From assembly GCF_002285415.1 (NCBI RefSeq), contig NZ_NSBU01000006.1:1-64000 (forward strand): 64,000 nucleotides of DNA, given 5' to 3'. Both the position numbers and the translations under genes were made by a program. Each line of letters begins with the position of its first letter. The first letter of the stretch is position 1. Positions 7,819-17,777 of this stretch are shown one piece after another. This DNA is from Actibacterium pelagium. Lineage in GTDB: Bacteria; Pseudomonadota; Alphaproteobacteria; Rhodobacterales; Rhodobacteraceae. A model generated the notes under the pieces. That model did not search any database. It was not told where the DNA came from and saw only the letters and a program-made list of their open reading frames with translations.

Positions 7819-8467
7819 ATGGTTTGTGCATGCCCCAGGCGTCAGACGCGATCAGGGCGGCCTCGACCCGGTTGCGGGCATGCAGCTTGCTTAGGATGGC
7901 TGTCATGTAGTGCTTGATCGTCTTTTCCTGAAGGTCCAGTTCAAGCGCGATCTCCTTGTTGCTAAGGCCCTTTGCAACGCCCCGCAAAATGTCTTCTTCG
8001 CGCTTGGTCAGATCGTCGATCGGGCGCTTGGACGGCTTATCCATCTGCTGGCGCATAACCGACAAGACACGTGTGGCCAGAACAGGGGGGATGTAACTGT
8101 CACCTCGTGCAAGGCCACGAAGGCGTGCGCAAAGCTCGTCGCCTGATACGCCCTTCAGAATGTAGCCTTTGGCACCAGCCTCAAGGGCATCGGCAACGTC
8201 ATCCGCCTCTTCCGAGACCGTCAAAATGGCAATGACAGGGGGGGCGTCCAACGCGGCAATGGCCCGCGCTGCATTGATGCCACTGCCCGGCATGGACAGG
8301 TCCAACAATGCGATGTCGGGGTTCAACCGTTTGACCAGATCAATTGCGTCCTGCGCGCTTTCACCGGTTCCGACAACTTCGAAATCGTCCGCCTCATCCA
8401 AGGTACGCGCGACACCGTCGCGAAAGATTGGATGGTCATCTGCAAGTATAATTCGGGTCACCATCAT
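7817..8467 (-). CDS. NarL/FixJ-family response regulator
   Basis: The N-terminal receiver has DDHPIFRDG, phosphoacceptor D56 in LLDLSMPG and a conserved Lys in GYILKG; the C-terminal LuxR-type HTH reads LTKREEDILRGVAKGLSNKEIA and KTIKHYMTAILSKL. The frame extends upstream, but the ATG at 8467 overlaps the kinase TGA by 4 bases (ATGA) and gives the normal 216-residue length. It is the cognate regulator of the kinase encoded upstream. Targets are unknown; the neighbouring poly-Asp protein gene is a possible one. Confidence 0.92.
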   Translation of the reverse strand: MMVTRIILADDHPIFRDGVARTLDEADDFEVVGTGESAQDAIDLVKRLNPDIALLDLSMPGSGINAARAIAALDAPPVIAILTVSEEADDVADALEAGAKGYILKGVSGDELCARLRGLARGDSYIPPVLATRVLSVMRQQMDKPSKRPIDDLTKREEDILRGVAKGLSNKEIALELDLQEKTIKHYMTAILSKLHARNRVEAALIASDAWGMHKP

Positions 8468-9873
8468 AGGTCCCTGCTTTGAAGGGGGAGGGTCAAAATC
8501 AATTCGCAACCTGCCCCCGGTTTAGATTGGATTTCCACCTGGCCACCAAGGCTTTCAGCTCTGTCGACCAGTCCCAAAAGACCCTGTCCGCCATCCGGGC
8601 GAATTTGCATCGCCTCTTCCGGATCGAAGCCCGGCCCTTCATCGCGGACTTTCAGGCAAACGGCTTTTTCACAGGCGCGTCCCCAAATCGTGACACCGGC
8701 CCCAGGCGCATGCCGGGCAGCGTTGGACAAGGCTTCTTGAAGAAAACGGAAGAGACAAAGTTTTGCGCTGTAGTCGATCTGAGGAGCTTCGTCGCCTTCG
8801 AAGGTCAAAACGGGAGGCGACGCAAAAGCCGTCGCTCCGTCCTGAACCGCACGATCAATCAATTTTCGCAGGGAAAGTCGGTCCAGGTCCGGAATAGCCA
8901 GACCGCGTGAAATGCTGCGGATCTCTGTCAGGGCGTTTGCAAGGGATTGGCGGATATCATCGACCTCGCCTGCAGCCTTTGTGCCTCCCAATGCCGAATC
9001 CAGCCTCAACGCTGCCAACGAAAGGTATTGTGCGGGGCCATCATGCAATTCGGCGCCCAACTGGCGCAGAAAACGGTCGCTTTGAGCCGTCGACCGTGAG
9101 GACGCTTCTACAACCCTGTTGCGCAGGCGCAGGTTCTGTTCCGATACCGCCTGAGTTTCCAAAAGTTGATCAAGCAGCATGGCCTTCTGTCTGCGGATGG
9201 TCCGCCCGCCAGCGGCTACGATTCCGAACAACATCAGGCCACTTCCTAAGAACGTGGCGCTGACAACCAGCCAGCTATTTCGCCGAGCATTGGTCATTTC
9301 AGCGGACAGCTCTTCAGCAGCCTCGTAAAACTCTGCCACAGCGATCACTTCGCCGCTCCATGCTTCGCGAATAGGGGTGTAGATTTCCAATAGTGGCACG
9401 CCAAGCGCCGCCTCAGATTCACTTTCGATATGATCAAGATCTTCAAACGTTGCCGCAACAGAGCCCAACCAAGCGCTGCGTAGGTCTTCGGTCACGGGAA
9501 AGGTCTTACCGATAATGTCCGGGTCAGAGGCATGCGCCACCAGCCCGCCCCGTTTCCACAACTTGTAAGAGACAATGCGGCCCTTGAGGGGGACAGTTTC
9601 AAAAACCTCTGCCAAAGCCCGTTGGGCCTGTATCGGCAGAACATCACTCTGGGAAAGATCCTGACTGATGGGGGAAACGAAACTCTCCATGAAGATCGCG
9701 GTGTCGTTGGCTGTGTTTTGAACAACCGCTTGCTCAATACGCGAAGACACCCATCCACCAACAAGCACCATCGCGACAATCATCACGACACCTCCTGCCG
9801 AGGCAAACTGCGTCGTAAGAGAGAGGTCGGACCATTTAAATTTGGTATTCATCAAAGACATACAGCCATACAT
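8464..9873 (-). CDS. NarL-type sensor histidine kinase (HisKA_3)
   Basis: The protein has a membrane helix at about residues 25-45, a periplasmic sensor region to ~198 and a second helix at ~200-223. A HisKA_3 domain follows with H277 in AELHDGPAQYLSLAALRLD, and a HATPase domain ends the protein (DEGPGFDPEEA, GGQGLLGLVDRAESLGG). This layout is typical of NarX/UhpB/DegS-class kinases. The extracellular region (KGRIVSYKLWKRGGLVAHASD) resembles a dCACHE/PAS-like sensor, ligand unknown. It is translationally coupled to its response regulator. The start could also be one of the Mets at residues 5 or 8. Confidence 0.9.
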   Translation of the reverse strand: MYGCMSLMNTKFKWSDLSLTTQFASAGGVVMIVAMVLVGGWVSSRIEQAVVQNTANDTAIFMESFVSPISQDLSQSDVLPIQAQRALAEVFETVPLKGRIVSYKLWKRGGLVAHASDPDIIGKTFPVTEDLRSAWLGSVAATFEDLDHIESESEAALGVPLLEIYTPIREAWSGEVIAVAEFYEAAEELSAEMTNARRNSWLVVSATFLGSGLMLFGIVAAGGRTIRRQKAMLLDQLLETQAVSEQNLRLRNRVVEASSRSTAQSDRFLRQLGAELHDGPAQYLSLAALRLDSALGGTKAAGEVDDIRQSLANALTEIRSISRGLAIPDLDRLSLRKLIDRAVQDGATAFASPPVLTFEGDEAPQIDYSAKLCLFRFLQEALSNAARHAPGAGVTIWGRACEKAVCLKVRDEGPGFDPEEAMQIRPDGGQGLLGLVDRAESLGGQVEIQSKPGAGCELILTLPLQSRDL

Positions 9874-10052
9874 ACCCTTCCGGTTGGACTTAGGGCTACG
9901 GACTAAAGTCGGTAATTTCTAACTGTGTCTATAATTCTTCGGGGATTTGGAGGTGAGTCTTCAAACGAGGCTATGCCGTTGCCAGTGCTTCATAGCTATT
10001 GTTTGCTGGACAGCGTCGCATGCATTCCAAACAAAAACAAAAGGACTGGAGT

Positions 10053-11525
10053 TTAAGTTTTAAGATAGCGTTCAAGCGCCGCTTCGACGCCATGATCCCA
10101 AATCATGTTCAAATGTCTTTCGAAAGCGGCTGAAAACGTTTGGTTGTCCGCAAGATCTCCGTAGATCTCTCGCATTTCGAGCCATTTCAGAGGATCATCC
10201 TTGGCTAGCAGAGCAGTGCTTTGAAGATGGTCCCACACCGGATCATTTGGCTCAATTTCTGATCCATCTTCCCGAGTGCCTTCGCACATGCGAGCCCAAA
10301 GCGCCTGCACCAAAGCAAGGCCTTCGATCGAAGCCCCTGCGTCGATGGCCTCTCGGATGACGGGCAACAGCGCACCGGTATGACGAGATGAGCCATCAAA
10401 TGCTACGCGGCGGACGGTGTCGACGATCTTGGGATTTGCAAAACGTTCCTCGATCAGATCGACATATTCGATCGGCGTCATGCCGGGGACCGCGCGTAAA
10501 AAGGGCGCCATCTCTTCCAGTGTTACTTTGCGGAAAAGGCCCCGGATCAGAGGGTTCTGCATGGCCTCTGCGATGGTTTCGATGCCAAGGATTTCGGCAG
10601 GGTCCGCGATGACCTGATGCCCACCGTTGAGGATACGCAGCTTCATGGCTTCGTAGTCGTGGACATTGTTGGTGAAGGTCGCGCCGACATCTTCCCAGGC
10701 AGGCCGACCTGCGCAGAAGTCGTCTTCAAGGACCCATTGGCGGAAATTCTCGTGCGTAACGGGCACTGCATCGTCCAGCCCAAACTCTTGCACCAAGGCC
10801 AGTTCGCGATTTCCGGTCGCAGGGACGATGCAGTCCACCATTGAGTTTGGAAAGCTGCAGTTATCCGCGACCCAGTCCGCGAATTCTGGATCCGTAAGGC
10901 GCGCGAGTGAAACCACGACTTTGCGCATGATCTCGCCGTTACCGGGAAGATTGTCGCAGCTTTGGATGGTAAAAGGGCCAGTTCCGGTAGCGCGACGCAG
11001 GCGCAGCGCGGCCAAAATCGCCCCGAAGGCTGTGGCAGGGGTTTCCGGAGTGGCGACGTCCTGCAGAATATCTGGATGGGTCGGGTCGAACGCTTTGGTT
11101 GACGGTGACAGGTAATAGCCGCCCTCAGTGACCGTCATTGAGACGATGCGAATATCGGGCTGTGCCATTCTTTCGATCAACGGGCCGTGCCCTTCGACGA
11201 CGGGAATGTAATCGATCATGGACCCCACGATCTCGGCCGAGGTGCCTGAGGGGTCCAATTCGATCAAGGTGGTCAGATAGTCCTGAGGGGCCATCTTCAG
11301 GCGCTGCACCTCGTCATAGCTGCGCACGCCTGCGCCAATGATCGCCCAGTCCAGATCCTGACCCTGTTGGAACAAGCGGTGCAGATACCACGCCTGATGC
11401 GCTCGGTGGAAGTTTCCAAGACCGATGTGGATGATGCCGGGTCGCAGTTCTGCGCGGTCATAGGCCAAGCCTTTGACGCCTTCTGGCAGGTTATCCAACG
11501 CAGCGTTGTTTAGTTTGGTCCCCAT
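10053..11525 (-). CDS. mtlK: Mannitol 2-dehydrogenase (polyol-specific long-chain dehydrogenase)
   Basis: The 490-residue length and motifs fit the NAD-dependent mannitol dehydrogenase family. The N-terminal dinucleotide-binding segment is IIHIGLGNFHRAHQAWYLH, and catalytic K, N and H lie in MKLRILNGGHQVI at about 295-303, numbering like the characterised pseudomonad enzyme. It oxidises D-mannitol, and often D-arabinitol or sorbitol, to the 2-ketose in the cytoplasm. It is the last gene of the polyol operon (lacI, smoE, F, G, K, S, mtlK), with 72 bases between it and the sorbitol dehydrogenase gene. Fructuronate reductase belongs to the same superfamily, but the context favours polyol oxidation. 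Confidence 0.93.
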   Translation of the reverse strand: MGTKLNNAALDNLPEGVKGLAYDRAELRPGIIHIGLGNFHRAHQAWYLHRLFQQGQDLDWAIIGAGVRSYDEVQRLKMAPQDYLTTLIELDPSGTSAEIVGSMIDYIPVVEGHGPLIERMAQPDIRIVSMTVTEGGYYLSPSTKAFDPTHPDILQDVATPETPATAFGAILAALRLRRATGTGPFTIQSCDNLPGNGEIMRKVVVSLARLTDPEFADWVADNCSFPNSMVDCIVPATGNRELALVQEFGLDDAVPVTHENFRQWVLEDDFCAGRPAWEDVGATFTNNVHDYEAMKLRILNGGHQVIADPAEILGIETIAEAMQNPLIRGLFRKVTLEEMAPFLRAVPGMTPIEYVDLIEERFANPKIVDTVRRVAFDGSSRHTGALLPVIREAIDAGASIEGLALVQALWARMCEGTREDGSEIEPNDPVWDHLQSTALLAKDDPLKWLEMREIYGDLADNQTFSAAFERHLNMIWDHGVEAALERYLKT

Positions 11526-11597
11526 GTTGCACCGGTTTTTTTGGCCTTCCTGTCGCGAAGGCGGGTTTCGTAGTTCATTTCTGGTCGCAAGCTGTTG

Positions 11598-12371
11598 TCA
11601 GCTCATCCAGTTGCCGCCGTCGACATTGTATGTCTGCGCGACGATGTAATTTGCGTCACTGCTGGCCAGAAAGACGGCCATGCCCGTCAGGTCTTCGGCT
11701 GTCCCCATGCGGCCATATGGGACGGCCTCGCCGACCTCTTTCTTCTTTTGCCCCAAGGGCTTGTTTTCGTATTTGGCGAAGAAAGCATCGACACCTTCCC
11801 AGTGCTCGCCATCGACCACGCCGGGTGCGATGGCGTTCACATTGATGCCGTGTTCGATCAAGTTCAGCCCGGCGGATTGAGTCAGGCTGATGACCGCCGC
11901 TTTTGACGCGCAATATACAGACACCAAAGCTTCGCCACGGCGCCCAGCTTGACTGGCCATGTTGATGATCTTGCCGCCCTTACCACGTTCAATCATGTGA
12001 TTGGCGACGGCCTGCATGGTAAACAGTACCCCTGCGACGTTGATCGAGAAGACCTTGTCGTAATCGGCCCGTGTGATCTCGGCCAATGGGGCCGCAGTGA
12101 AGATCGCCGCGTTGTTGATCAGGATGTCGATCTGCCCAAAATTCGCGACGGTCTGTGCGACCGCTTGTTCGATGCTGCCTTGGTCAGAGACATCCATGCG
12201 CACAGCAATCGCTTGCTCTCCCAGATCCGCAGCGGCAACTTCAGCCGCGTTCAGATCGATATCGGCGATGGCAACACGGGCACCTTCGGCGATATAGGCG
12301 CGGGCGAATGCCAGTCCGATACCGCGTGCAGCACCCGTGATCAGGGCCGTTTTTCCTGCTAGCCGCGTCAT
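11598..12371 (-). CDS. smoS: Sorbitol dehydrogenase (short-chain dehydrogenase, SmoS type)
   Basis: The 257-residue classical SDR has [15 protein letters not shown] at the N-terminus, an NNAA motif near residue 88, a catalytic Ser in [10 protein letters not shown] and YCASKAAV (Y-x3-K) near residue 153. Size and order match the SmoS sorbitol dehydrogenase of the rhodobacterial smo operon, which converts D-sorbitol to D-fructose (also galactitol to tagatose). Its start overlaps the smoK stop by 4 bases, so it is translated with the transporter ATPase. Confidence 0.92.
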   Translation of the reverse strand: MTRLAGKTALITGAARGIGLAFARAYIAEGARVAIADIDLNAAEVAAADLGEQAIAVRMDVSDQGSIEQAVAQTVANFGQIDILINNAAIFTAAPLAEITRADYDKVFSINVAGVLFTMQAVANHMIERGKGGKIINMASQAGRRGEALVSVYCASKAAVISLTQSAGLNLIEHGINVNAIAPGVVDGEHWEGVDAFFAKYENKPLGQKKKEVGEAVPYGRMGTAEDLTGMAVFLASSDANYIVAQTYNVDGGNWMS

Positions 12372-13372
12372 TCGATCCGCAGGCCTTCAGCGTCAAACTT
12401 GTGGATGTTCTGCGACTGTGGGGTCAGGAAAACGGTCTCGCCGTTCTTGACCGACATGTCACCAGCCGCGCGCACCGTCATCGGGTCGCAGCCCTCAACG
12501 CCATGGACGTGGATGAACGTGTCAGAGCCCAGATGTTCGGCCACACCAACTTTGCCTTCCCACATCCCGTCCGTGGTCGAGACATCGATATGCTCTGGAC
12601 GGATACCGATCGTTTGCGCGCCGTGTTTTGCGGCTTCGGACCCTTCGATCAGGTTCATTTTCGGCGAACCGATGAAGCCCGCGACGAACTTGTTGCGCGG
12701 CTTGTGATACAGCTCTAGCGGCGAACCCACCTGCTCGATCACGCCAGCTTGCAGAACGACGATCTTGTTGGCCATGGTCATCGCTTCGACCTGGTCGTGG
12801 GTCACGTAGATCATGGTGGTCTGCAACCGTTCATGCAGTTCGCCAATCTCAAGACGCATGCCCACGCGCAGCGCGGCATCAAGGTTCGACAAAGGTTCAT
12901 CGAACAGGAATGCGGCAGGTTCGCGGACAATGGCCCGACCAATGGCAACACGCTGGCGCTGACCCCCGGACAGGTCTGCCGGTTTCCGGTCCAGATAGTC
13001 CATCAGGTTCAAAGACTTGGCCGCGGTTTCGACCTTCTTGTCGATCTCGGACTGATCCATCTTTGCCATGCGCAGCGGGAAGCCGATGTTCTTGCGAACC
13101 GTCATATGCGGGTACAGCGCGTAGGACTGGAACACCATCGCCAGACCACGTTCTGACGGGGGCACTTGGGTGGCGTCGTCCCCATCGATTTCGATGTAGC
13201 CAGAGGTCAGGTCCTCTAGCCCCGCGATCATGCGGAGGAGGGTGGATTTACCGCAGCCCGAGGGGCCAACGAACACCGTGAACTCTCCGTCTTCGATGGT
13301 CAGATCCAGAGGCGGAATGACCTGTGTGTTCCCAAAGCTCTTGGTCACATTTTTCAGTACGATACGTCCCAT
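12368..13372 (-). CDS. smoK: Polyol ABC transporter ATP-binding protein
   Basis: This MalK/UgpC-type ATPase of 334 residues has Walker [11 protein letters not shown]-loop, signature [17 protein letters not shown], Walker [12 protein letters not shown] and a switch His in VTHDQ. The C-terminal ~100 residues form the TOBE/OB regulatory domain ([10 protein letters not shown]). It energises import of sorbitol/mannitol with SmoE, F and G. It lies 9 bases after smoG. Confidence 0.94.
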   Translation of the reverse strand: MGRIVLKNVTKSFGNTQVIPPLDLTIEDGEFTVFVGPSGCGKSTLLRMIAGLEDLTSGYIEIDGDDATQVPPSERGLAMVFQSYALYPHMTVRKNIGFPLRMAKMDQSEIDKKVETAAKSLNLMDYLDRKPADLSGGQRQRVAIGRAIVREPAAFLFDEPLSNLDAALRVGMRLEIGELHERLQTTMIYVTHDQVEAMTMANKIVVLQAGVIEQVGSPLELYHKPRNKFVAGFIGSPKMNLIEGSEAAKHGAQTIGIRPEHIDVSTTDGMWEGKVGVAEHLGSDTFIHVHGVEGCDPMTVRAAGDMSVKNGETVFLTPQSQNIHKFDAEGLRIE

Positions 13373-13381
13373 TGTCTTTCC

Positions 13382-14215
13382 CTATTTCACAGCGCCGAAG
13401 GTCAGGCCTTGGACAAGTTGTTTCTGACAGAACCACCCCAGTACAACGATGGGTCCGACTGCTGCTGCCGAGACTGCCGACAGGCGTCCGAAGAAGAGAC
13501 CCTCTGGCGCTCGGTTGCCTTCGATTAGCTTGGACAGGGTCGCCGCGTCCGTAGTGGTCAGGCGAACAGTCCAGTAGGCTTCGTTCCAGCAGAAGATGAA
13601 GCACAAGAGTGCGGTTGATGCGATGCCGCCCCAAGCCAGCGGGATCAGGATCTCCTTGATCTCGCCCCATGTGTTCACACCGTCCATCTTGCCCGCTTCG
13701 ATGATGTCCTTGGGGATCTCTTTGAAGTAGGTGAACAGCATCCAGATCACGATCGGCAGGTTGATCAGGCTTAGAACCATGACGATCAGGAACTTGGTGT
13801 CGAACAGGCCCACACTCTTGGTCAGGAAGGTCATCGGGTACAGCACGGCCGCAGCTGGCAGCATCTTGGTCGACAACATCCACATCAGCACGTCCTTGGT
13901 CGCACGGCTTGGGTTGAAGGCCATCGCATAGGCCGCTGGGATCCCCACGAACAGGGTGAACAGCGTCGCCATGACTGCAGTGATGACCGAGTTTTTGGCG
14001 AAGCGCCAATAATCGTAGTTCTCAGTCATATTCAGATAGTTTTCGAGCGTCGGGGTGAACCAGATCAGGTGCTCTGGTTTCACTGCGTCGGCGTCGGTTT
14101 TGAAGCTCGTCAGAACCATCCAGAAGATGGGGAAAAAGAAGAGCAGCCCGACAATCCAGGCCAACGTCGGCCGGCCGTATTTTCCGAACTTCGAGGATTT
14201 TGCAACAATAGCCAT
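13382..14215 (-). CDS. smoG: Polyol ABC transporter permease (MalG type)
   Basis: The 277-residue protein has six predicted membrane helices. The permease EAA loop region is EAGKMDGVNTWGEIKEILIPLA, which contacts the ATPase. The N-terminus (GRPTLAWIVGLLFFFPIFWM) resembles MalG-class sugar permeases. It pairs with SmoF to form the channel. The gene is 15 bases downstream of smoF. Confidence 0.93.
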   Translation of the reverse strand: MAIVAKSSKFGKYGRPTLAWIVGLLFFFPIFWMVLTSFKTDADAVKPEHLIWFTPTLENYLNMTENYDYWRFAKNSVITAVMATLFTLFVGIPAAYAMAFNPSRATKDVLMWMLSTKMLPAAAVLYPMTFLTKSVGLFDTKFLIVMVLSLINLPIVIWMLFTYFKEIPKDIIEAGKMDGVNTWGEIKEILIPLAWGGIASTALLCFIFCWNEAYWTVRLTTTDAATLSKLIEGNRAPEGLFFGRLSAVSAAAVGPIVVLGWFCQKQLVQGLTFGAVK

Positions 14216-14230
14216 TGGTCTTTTCTCCTC

Positions 14231-15169
14231 TTATTCCATCAACGTCTTGCCAATCATGCGCAGCAGGAAGATTGCGACGATGTTGGCTAGGATGACTGCG
14301 AAGATGCCGGTGGCGCTGGCTGCGCCGATGTTGTTGTTGGCAAATTCACCGATCAGGTAGGGCAGGTTCTTGTTGCCGTTGCCCCGGCTTACGATTTCGA
14401 TTTCCGCATAAAGCGACAGGTGGAAGATCGCCTGGATCATCACGACGATCGCAATCGGGCGGCCCAGATGCGGCAGCGTCAGAAAGCGGAACTGTGACCA
14501 GGCACCGGCCCCGTCCAGAACGGCGGCCTCTTTCTGCTGCTGGTCCTCAGATTGCAGAGAGGTCATGAAGATCAGAACCGCAAAGGGTGTCCACTGCCAT
14601 GTCACCATGATGATCACAGCGTAAGCTGAGGTCTGCGTGGCGCGGAACGAGATTGGTTCAAGTTCTGGCCACAACGAGAAGAAGGCGCCAATCACGGGGG
14701 CTTCTCGAAGCGAGCCGATCAGATCGTTTATGCTGCCGACGGCGATACCTTGCAGGCCCAGAACCGGGTCAAGGATCATGTTGATCCACAGTACCGCGTT
14801 CACAGCAGGCATGACGAAGAAGGGCGAGATCAGCAGGACCCTTACAATACCCTGTCCGGGGAAGGTCTTGTTGATCAGGATGGCGATAACAACGCCAAGA
14901 ATGACGGTCAGGAACAGGATGCTGCAAACGATCAGAAGGCTGTTCTGAATGGCGAGCACGAAGTCCTTGTTGTTCAGAACGAATTCGTAGTTCCCAAAGC
15001 CGCGCCAATTGCTAATGCTCGGGGTCGTCCATTCGGGGCGACGCAAGTTGTTCAGAACGTAGCGGATGAACGAGAAGTATAGTGTCAGCCCCAATGGGAT
15101 CAGCATCCATACTAAAAGCAGCAAAACCGCGGGTGTTTGAAGAAGGCGGGGAAGCTTTCTGTCAGACAT
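14231..15169 (-). CDS. smoF: Polyol ABC transporter permease (MalF type)
   Basis: The 312-residue protein has six or more hydrophobic helices and the EAA motif KEAAVLDGAGAWSQFRFLTLP, diagnostic of binding-protein-dependent sugar permeases. It is the MalF-like partner of SmoG. It is separated from smoE by 147 bases holding a strong hairpin (15279-15307), which may set a lower permease level than that of the binding protein. Confidence 0.93.
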   Translation of the reverse strand: MSDRKLPRLLQTPAVLLLLVWMLIPLGLTLYFSFIRYVLNNLRRPEWTTPSISNWRGFGNYEFVLNNKDFVLAIQNSLLIVCSILFLTVILGVVIAILINKTFPGQGIVRVLLISPFFVMPAVNAVLWINMILDPVLGLQGIAVGSINDLIGSLREAPVIGAFFSLWPELEPISFRATQTSAYAVIIMVTWQWTPFAVLIFMTSLQSEDQQQKEAAVLDGAGAWSQFRFLTLPHLGRPIAIVVMIQAIFHLSLYAEIEIVSRGNGNKNLPYLIGEFANNNIGAASATGIFAVILANIVAIFLLRMIGKTLME

Positions 15170-15278
15170 GATCCTATCCTCCCGGCAAAGCGATGTTTTG
15201 CCTTTGAAGCTTGGGTTAACCGATATTCGGACATTAAGCGTCGCAGGTGTGTGGGCTCAATAGATGCGACGTTGGGGC

Positions 15279-15307
15279 AAGAAGGCCCGGCGATCCCGGG
15301 CCTTCTT
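15279..15307 (-). other. Intercistronic hairpin between smoE and smoF
   Basis: A perfect 12-base stem (AAGAAGGCCCGG with CCGGGCCTTCTT) and a 5-base loop lie 9 bases after the smoE stop codon. On the minus-strand RNA no T-tract follows, so it is more likely an mRNA-stabilising or partial attenuation element than a full terminator. Similar structures often keep binding-protein mRNA abundant. Confidence 0.75.
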
Positions 15308-15316
15308 TAAGGCAAG

Positions 15317-16603
15317 TTACTCGTAGTAACCGGCTTCGCGCATGATCGAGTCTGCGGCTTCCTGCGAAGCGGCCAGCGCCTCTTCGACTGTCTTCGCGCC
15401 AGTCAGGGCAGCAGCCATTTCCTGGCCCATGATCACACCGATCTGCGGGAACTCAGGGATCGCTACGAACTGAACGCCTACATAGGGTTTCAGGTCGGTT
15501 GCACCCGGTGCAGCAGAGTCGATCGCCGCCATTTCAGCGTCTGCAAACTTCGCGACAGCCTTGAACTCGGGGATGTCGTAGGTTGAAGCACGCTGACCGG
15601 TCGGAACCGAACCCCAGCCAAATTCGGGGTGGTTGCCCACGGCTTTCACGTAGTCTTTCGATGTTGCCCATTCGATGAACTTCTGAGCTTCATCTGCGTT
15701 CGGCGAACCGGCCGGGATAGCAAAGGCCCAAGCCCACAGCCAGTTGGCGCCAACCGGGTTACCGGCGTTCGGCGACTGAGCATAGGCGACGTTCGGGTTT
15801 TCAAGGAAGGATGCAGCGATTGTCGCATCGATCCACAGGCCGCACTTGTCTTCGTTGTACAGAGCCAGAATCTCGTTAAACGAGTTGCCTTCCGAACCCG
15901 GAGGACCGTAGTTGCCAAGCAGGTCAACGTAGAAGTTAATCGCTGCGTTCCATGCGACCGAATCCAGGTCGGGGCGCATTTCTTCATCAAACCAGCGCGC
16001 ACCGAACGAGTTCGCAATGGTGGTGATAAAGGCTGCGTTGTCACCCCAGCCGGGCTTGCCGCGCAGGCAGGCGCCGTAAACGCCGTTGTCCGGGTCGTGC
16101 ATCGCAGCCGCCGCTTCTTTGACGTTCCACCAGCTGTCGTTGTCGCGAATGGTTACGCCTGCAGCATCAGCCAGATCCTTGCGGTACATAACCATCGAGC
16201 TTTCGCCGTAGAAAGGCGCAGCATAGAGCGTTCCTTCATGGCTAAGACCCGCACGCATTGCTGGCAAAAGGTCCTCGACGTCATATGCGTCAGAGAAGTT
16301 CAGGGGTTCGATCCAACCCGCAGCACCCCAGATCGGAGCTTCCTGCATGCCGATGTTGATAATGTCGTACTGGCCACCGCCGGTTGCGGTGTCTGAAGTG
16401 ACCTGCTCACGCAGAACCCCTTCTTCCAAGGACACCCAATTCAGGTCGATGCCGGTTTCCGCAGTGTAGGCCTCTGCGACCTTCTGCATGTTGATCATGT
16501 GACCGTTGTTGACGATCGCGATTGTCAGTGACTCTGCCGAGGCGCTGCCTGCGGTCACCAGTGTTAGCGCGGTCGCCGCACGGAGTGCGTTCTTAACAAA
16601 CAT
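15317..16603 (-). CDS. smoE: Polyol ABC transporter substrate-binding protein
   Basis: The 428-residue periplasmic protein has a signal peptide (ALTLVTAGSASAES) and the fold of family 1 extracellular sugar-binding proteins (for example NNGHMINMQKVAEAYTAETG and GESSMVMYRKDL). The length and operon order match SmoE, the sorbitol/mannitol binder. It is the first transporter gene downstream of the LacI-type regulator, with a CGCGCG palindrome (16673-16686) in its promoter region. Confidence 0.93.
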   Translation of the reverse strand: MFVKNALRAATALTLVTAGSASAESLTIAIVNNGHMINMQKVAEAYTAETGIDLNWVSLEEGVLREQVTSDTATGGGQYDIINIGMQEAPIWGAAGWIEPLNFSDAYDVEDLLPAMRAGLSHEGTLYAAPFYGESSMVMYRKDLADAAGVTIRDNDSWWNVKEAAAAMHDPDNGVYGACLRGKPGWGDNAAFITTIANSFGARWFDEEMRPDLDSVAWNAAINFYVDLLGNYGPPGSEGNSFNEILALYNEDKCGLWIDATIAASFLENPNVAYAQSPNAGNPVGANWLWAWAFAIPAGSPNADEAQKFIEWATSKDYVKAVGNHPEFGWGSVPTGQRASTYDIPEFKAVAKFADAEMAAIDSAAPGATDLKPYVGVQFVAIPEFPQIGVIMGQEMAAALTGAKTVEEALAASQEAADSIMREAGYYE

Positions 16604-16672
16604 CCGTTCCTCCCTTTGTTGGATGTGATGGCAACAAGGTAGAGAGTAACGTGACGCGCAGTCAACTAAAAT

Positions 16673-16686
16673 TTTACGCGCGCAAA
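16673..16686. promoter_or_regulatory. Probable LacI-family operator upstream of smoE
   Basis: TTTACGCGCGCAAA is palindromic except for one base pair and has the CG-centred symmetry typical of LacI-family operators. It lies 70 bases upstream of smoE and just after the regulator's stop codon. A related CGCGCG-centred palindrome precedes the regulator gene. Confidence 0.6.
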
Positions 16687-16699
16687 GTTTAAGGGTGAG

Positions 16700-17725
16700 T
16701 TATGCGGAGTCCCTCATGACCAGCCTGCCTTCGAACAGCCTTGTTTCGTGTTTGTTTTCAGACCCTTCAATGGCTTTGAAAAGGGTTTCAACGGCGCACC
16801 GGGATATCGCGTCATAGTCCTGCGCAATCGTCGTCAACGGGGGGCATGTGAACCTAGAGAAAGGGTGGTCGTCCTGTCCGGCCACGCGAATCTGGCAATC
16901 CGAATCCCTTCCCACACGAACATTTTGCTCATAGCAGGCGGTCAAAAAACCGATGGCCAATCGGTCGTTGCTGCACAGAACCGTGTTACTTTTGAACAGA
17001 CCTGCTGCAAGCGCTTTGCCGCCCTCGCTCCGCCCGATCTCTTCGAAATGCCAGCCCTCTCCATCGACCTGCACGACCTGAGGTTCATGCCCGCTTTGCT
17101 CCATCGCATTTATATAGGCGTGCCGACGCTTGTTGGCGTTTGGGTTGGCGGGGGTCTTCATCTCTAGGAAGCTCGGAGGTTCGCCGGTACGGCACAGATA
17201 TTCGACAATCAGGGGCCCGAACTGAGAGTTGTCGGAGCCAACGAAGCCCAAGCCGACATCCGGAATAAAGCTGTCAAAGAGGATCGTGGGCACATCGTTA
17301 CAGAATTTTTCGATCACCGCTTGGTTTGAGGTGCGTCCAAGCGGGGCCAGCAAAACACCAGCAGGTTTAAGCGATCGCAAACTGTCCAGAATGTCGTTTT
17401 CGCGGTCAGGATCCCCATAAGAACTGTAAAGCGTCGGTCGGAACCCGGCCGCAACACAGCGCTGTTCGATGTTGCGTGCGAGCTCTGCAAAGAACGGATC
17501 CGCCAAGTAAGGAACAACGATCCCAAGGTTCTTAGTCAGTTTTCGGTTCTGATTAATGGCGTAGATATTCGGACGGTAGTCGTATTTCTCAAGCGCGTCT
17601 TCAATCCTTTGTCGGGTCGATTGGCGAACACTCTCCGGGTCGTTGAAGTATTTCGATACCGTAGGACGAGAAATGCCACTTACGGCGGCAAACTCTTCCA
17701 TGTTGCGGATAGTGTCCTTTGCCAT
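16700..17725 (-). CDS. LacI-family transcriptional regulator of the polyol operon
   Basis: The 341-residue protein has an N-terminal LacI HTH (NMEEFAAVSGISRPTVSKYFNDPESV, with RQRIEDALEKYDYRPN hinge) and a periplasmic-binding-protein-like effector domain from about residue 65 (LGIVVPYLADPFFAEL). It probably represses or activates smoEFGKS-mtlK in response to a polyol or ketose. It is the first gene of the same-strand cluster, 96 bases upstream of smoE. Palindromes upstream of itself and of smoE suggest autoregulation. Confidence 0.9.
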   Translation of the reverse strand: MAKDTIRNMEEFAAVSGISRPTVSKYFNDPESVRQSTRQRIEDALEKYDYRPNIYAINQNRKLTKNLGIVVPYLADPFFAELARNIEQRCVAAGFRPTLYSSYGDPDRENDILDSLRSLKPAGVLLAPLGRTSNQAVIEKFCNDVPTILFDSFIPDVGLGFVGSDNSQFGPLIVEYLCRTGEPPSFLEMKTPANPNANKRRHAYINAMEQSGHEPQVVQVDGEGWHFEEIGRSEGGKALAAGLFKSNTVLCSNDRLAIGFLTACYEQNVRVGRDSDCQIRVAGQDDHPFSRFTCPPLTTIAQDYDAISRCAVETLFKAIEGSENKHETRLFEGRLVMRDSA

Positions 17726-17777
17726 TGCTGCCTCCAGATCGCGGGGAATTCGGTGTCGTTATGACACGTGTTCCCTC

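Noticed and set aside
15173-15179. Extra CCTATCC copy near smoF
   Set aside because: It lacks the second arm and is not in the polysaccharide locus, so it is probably chance.
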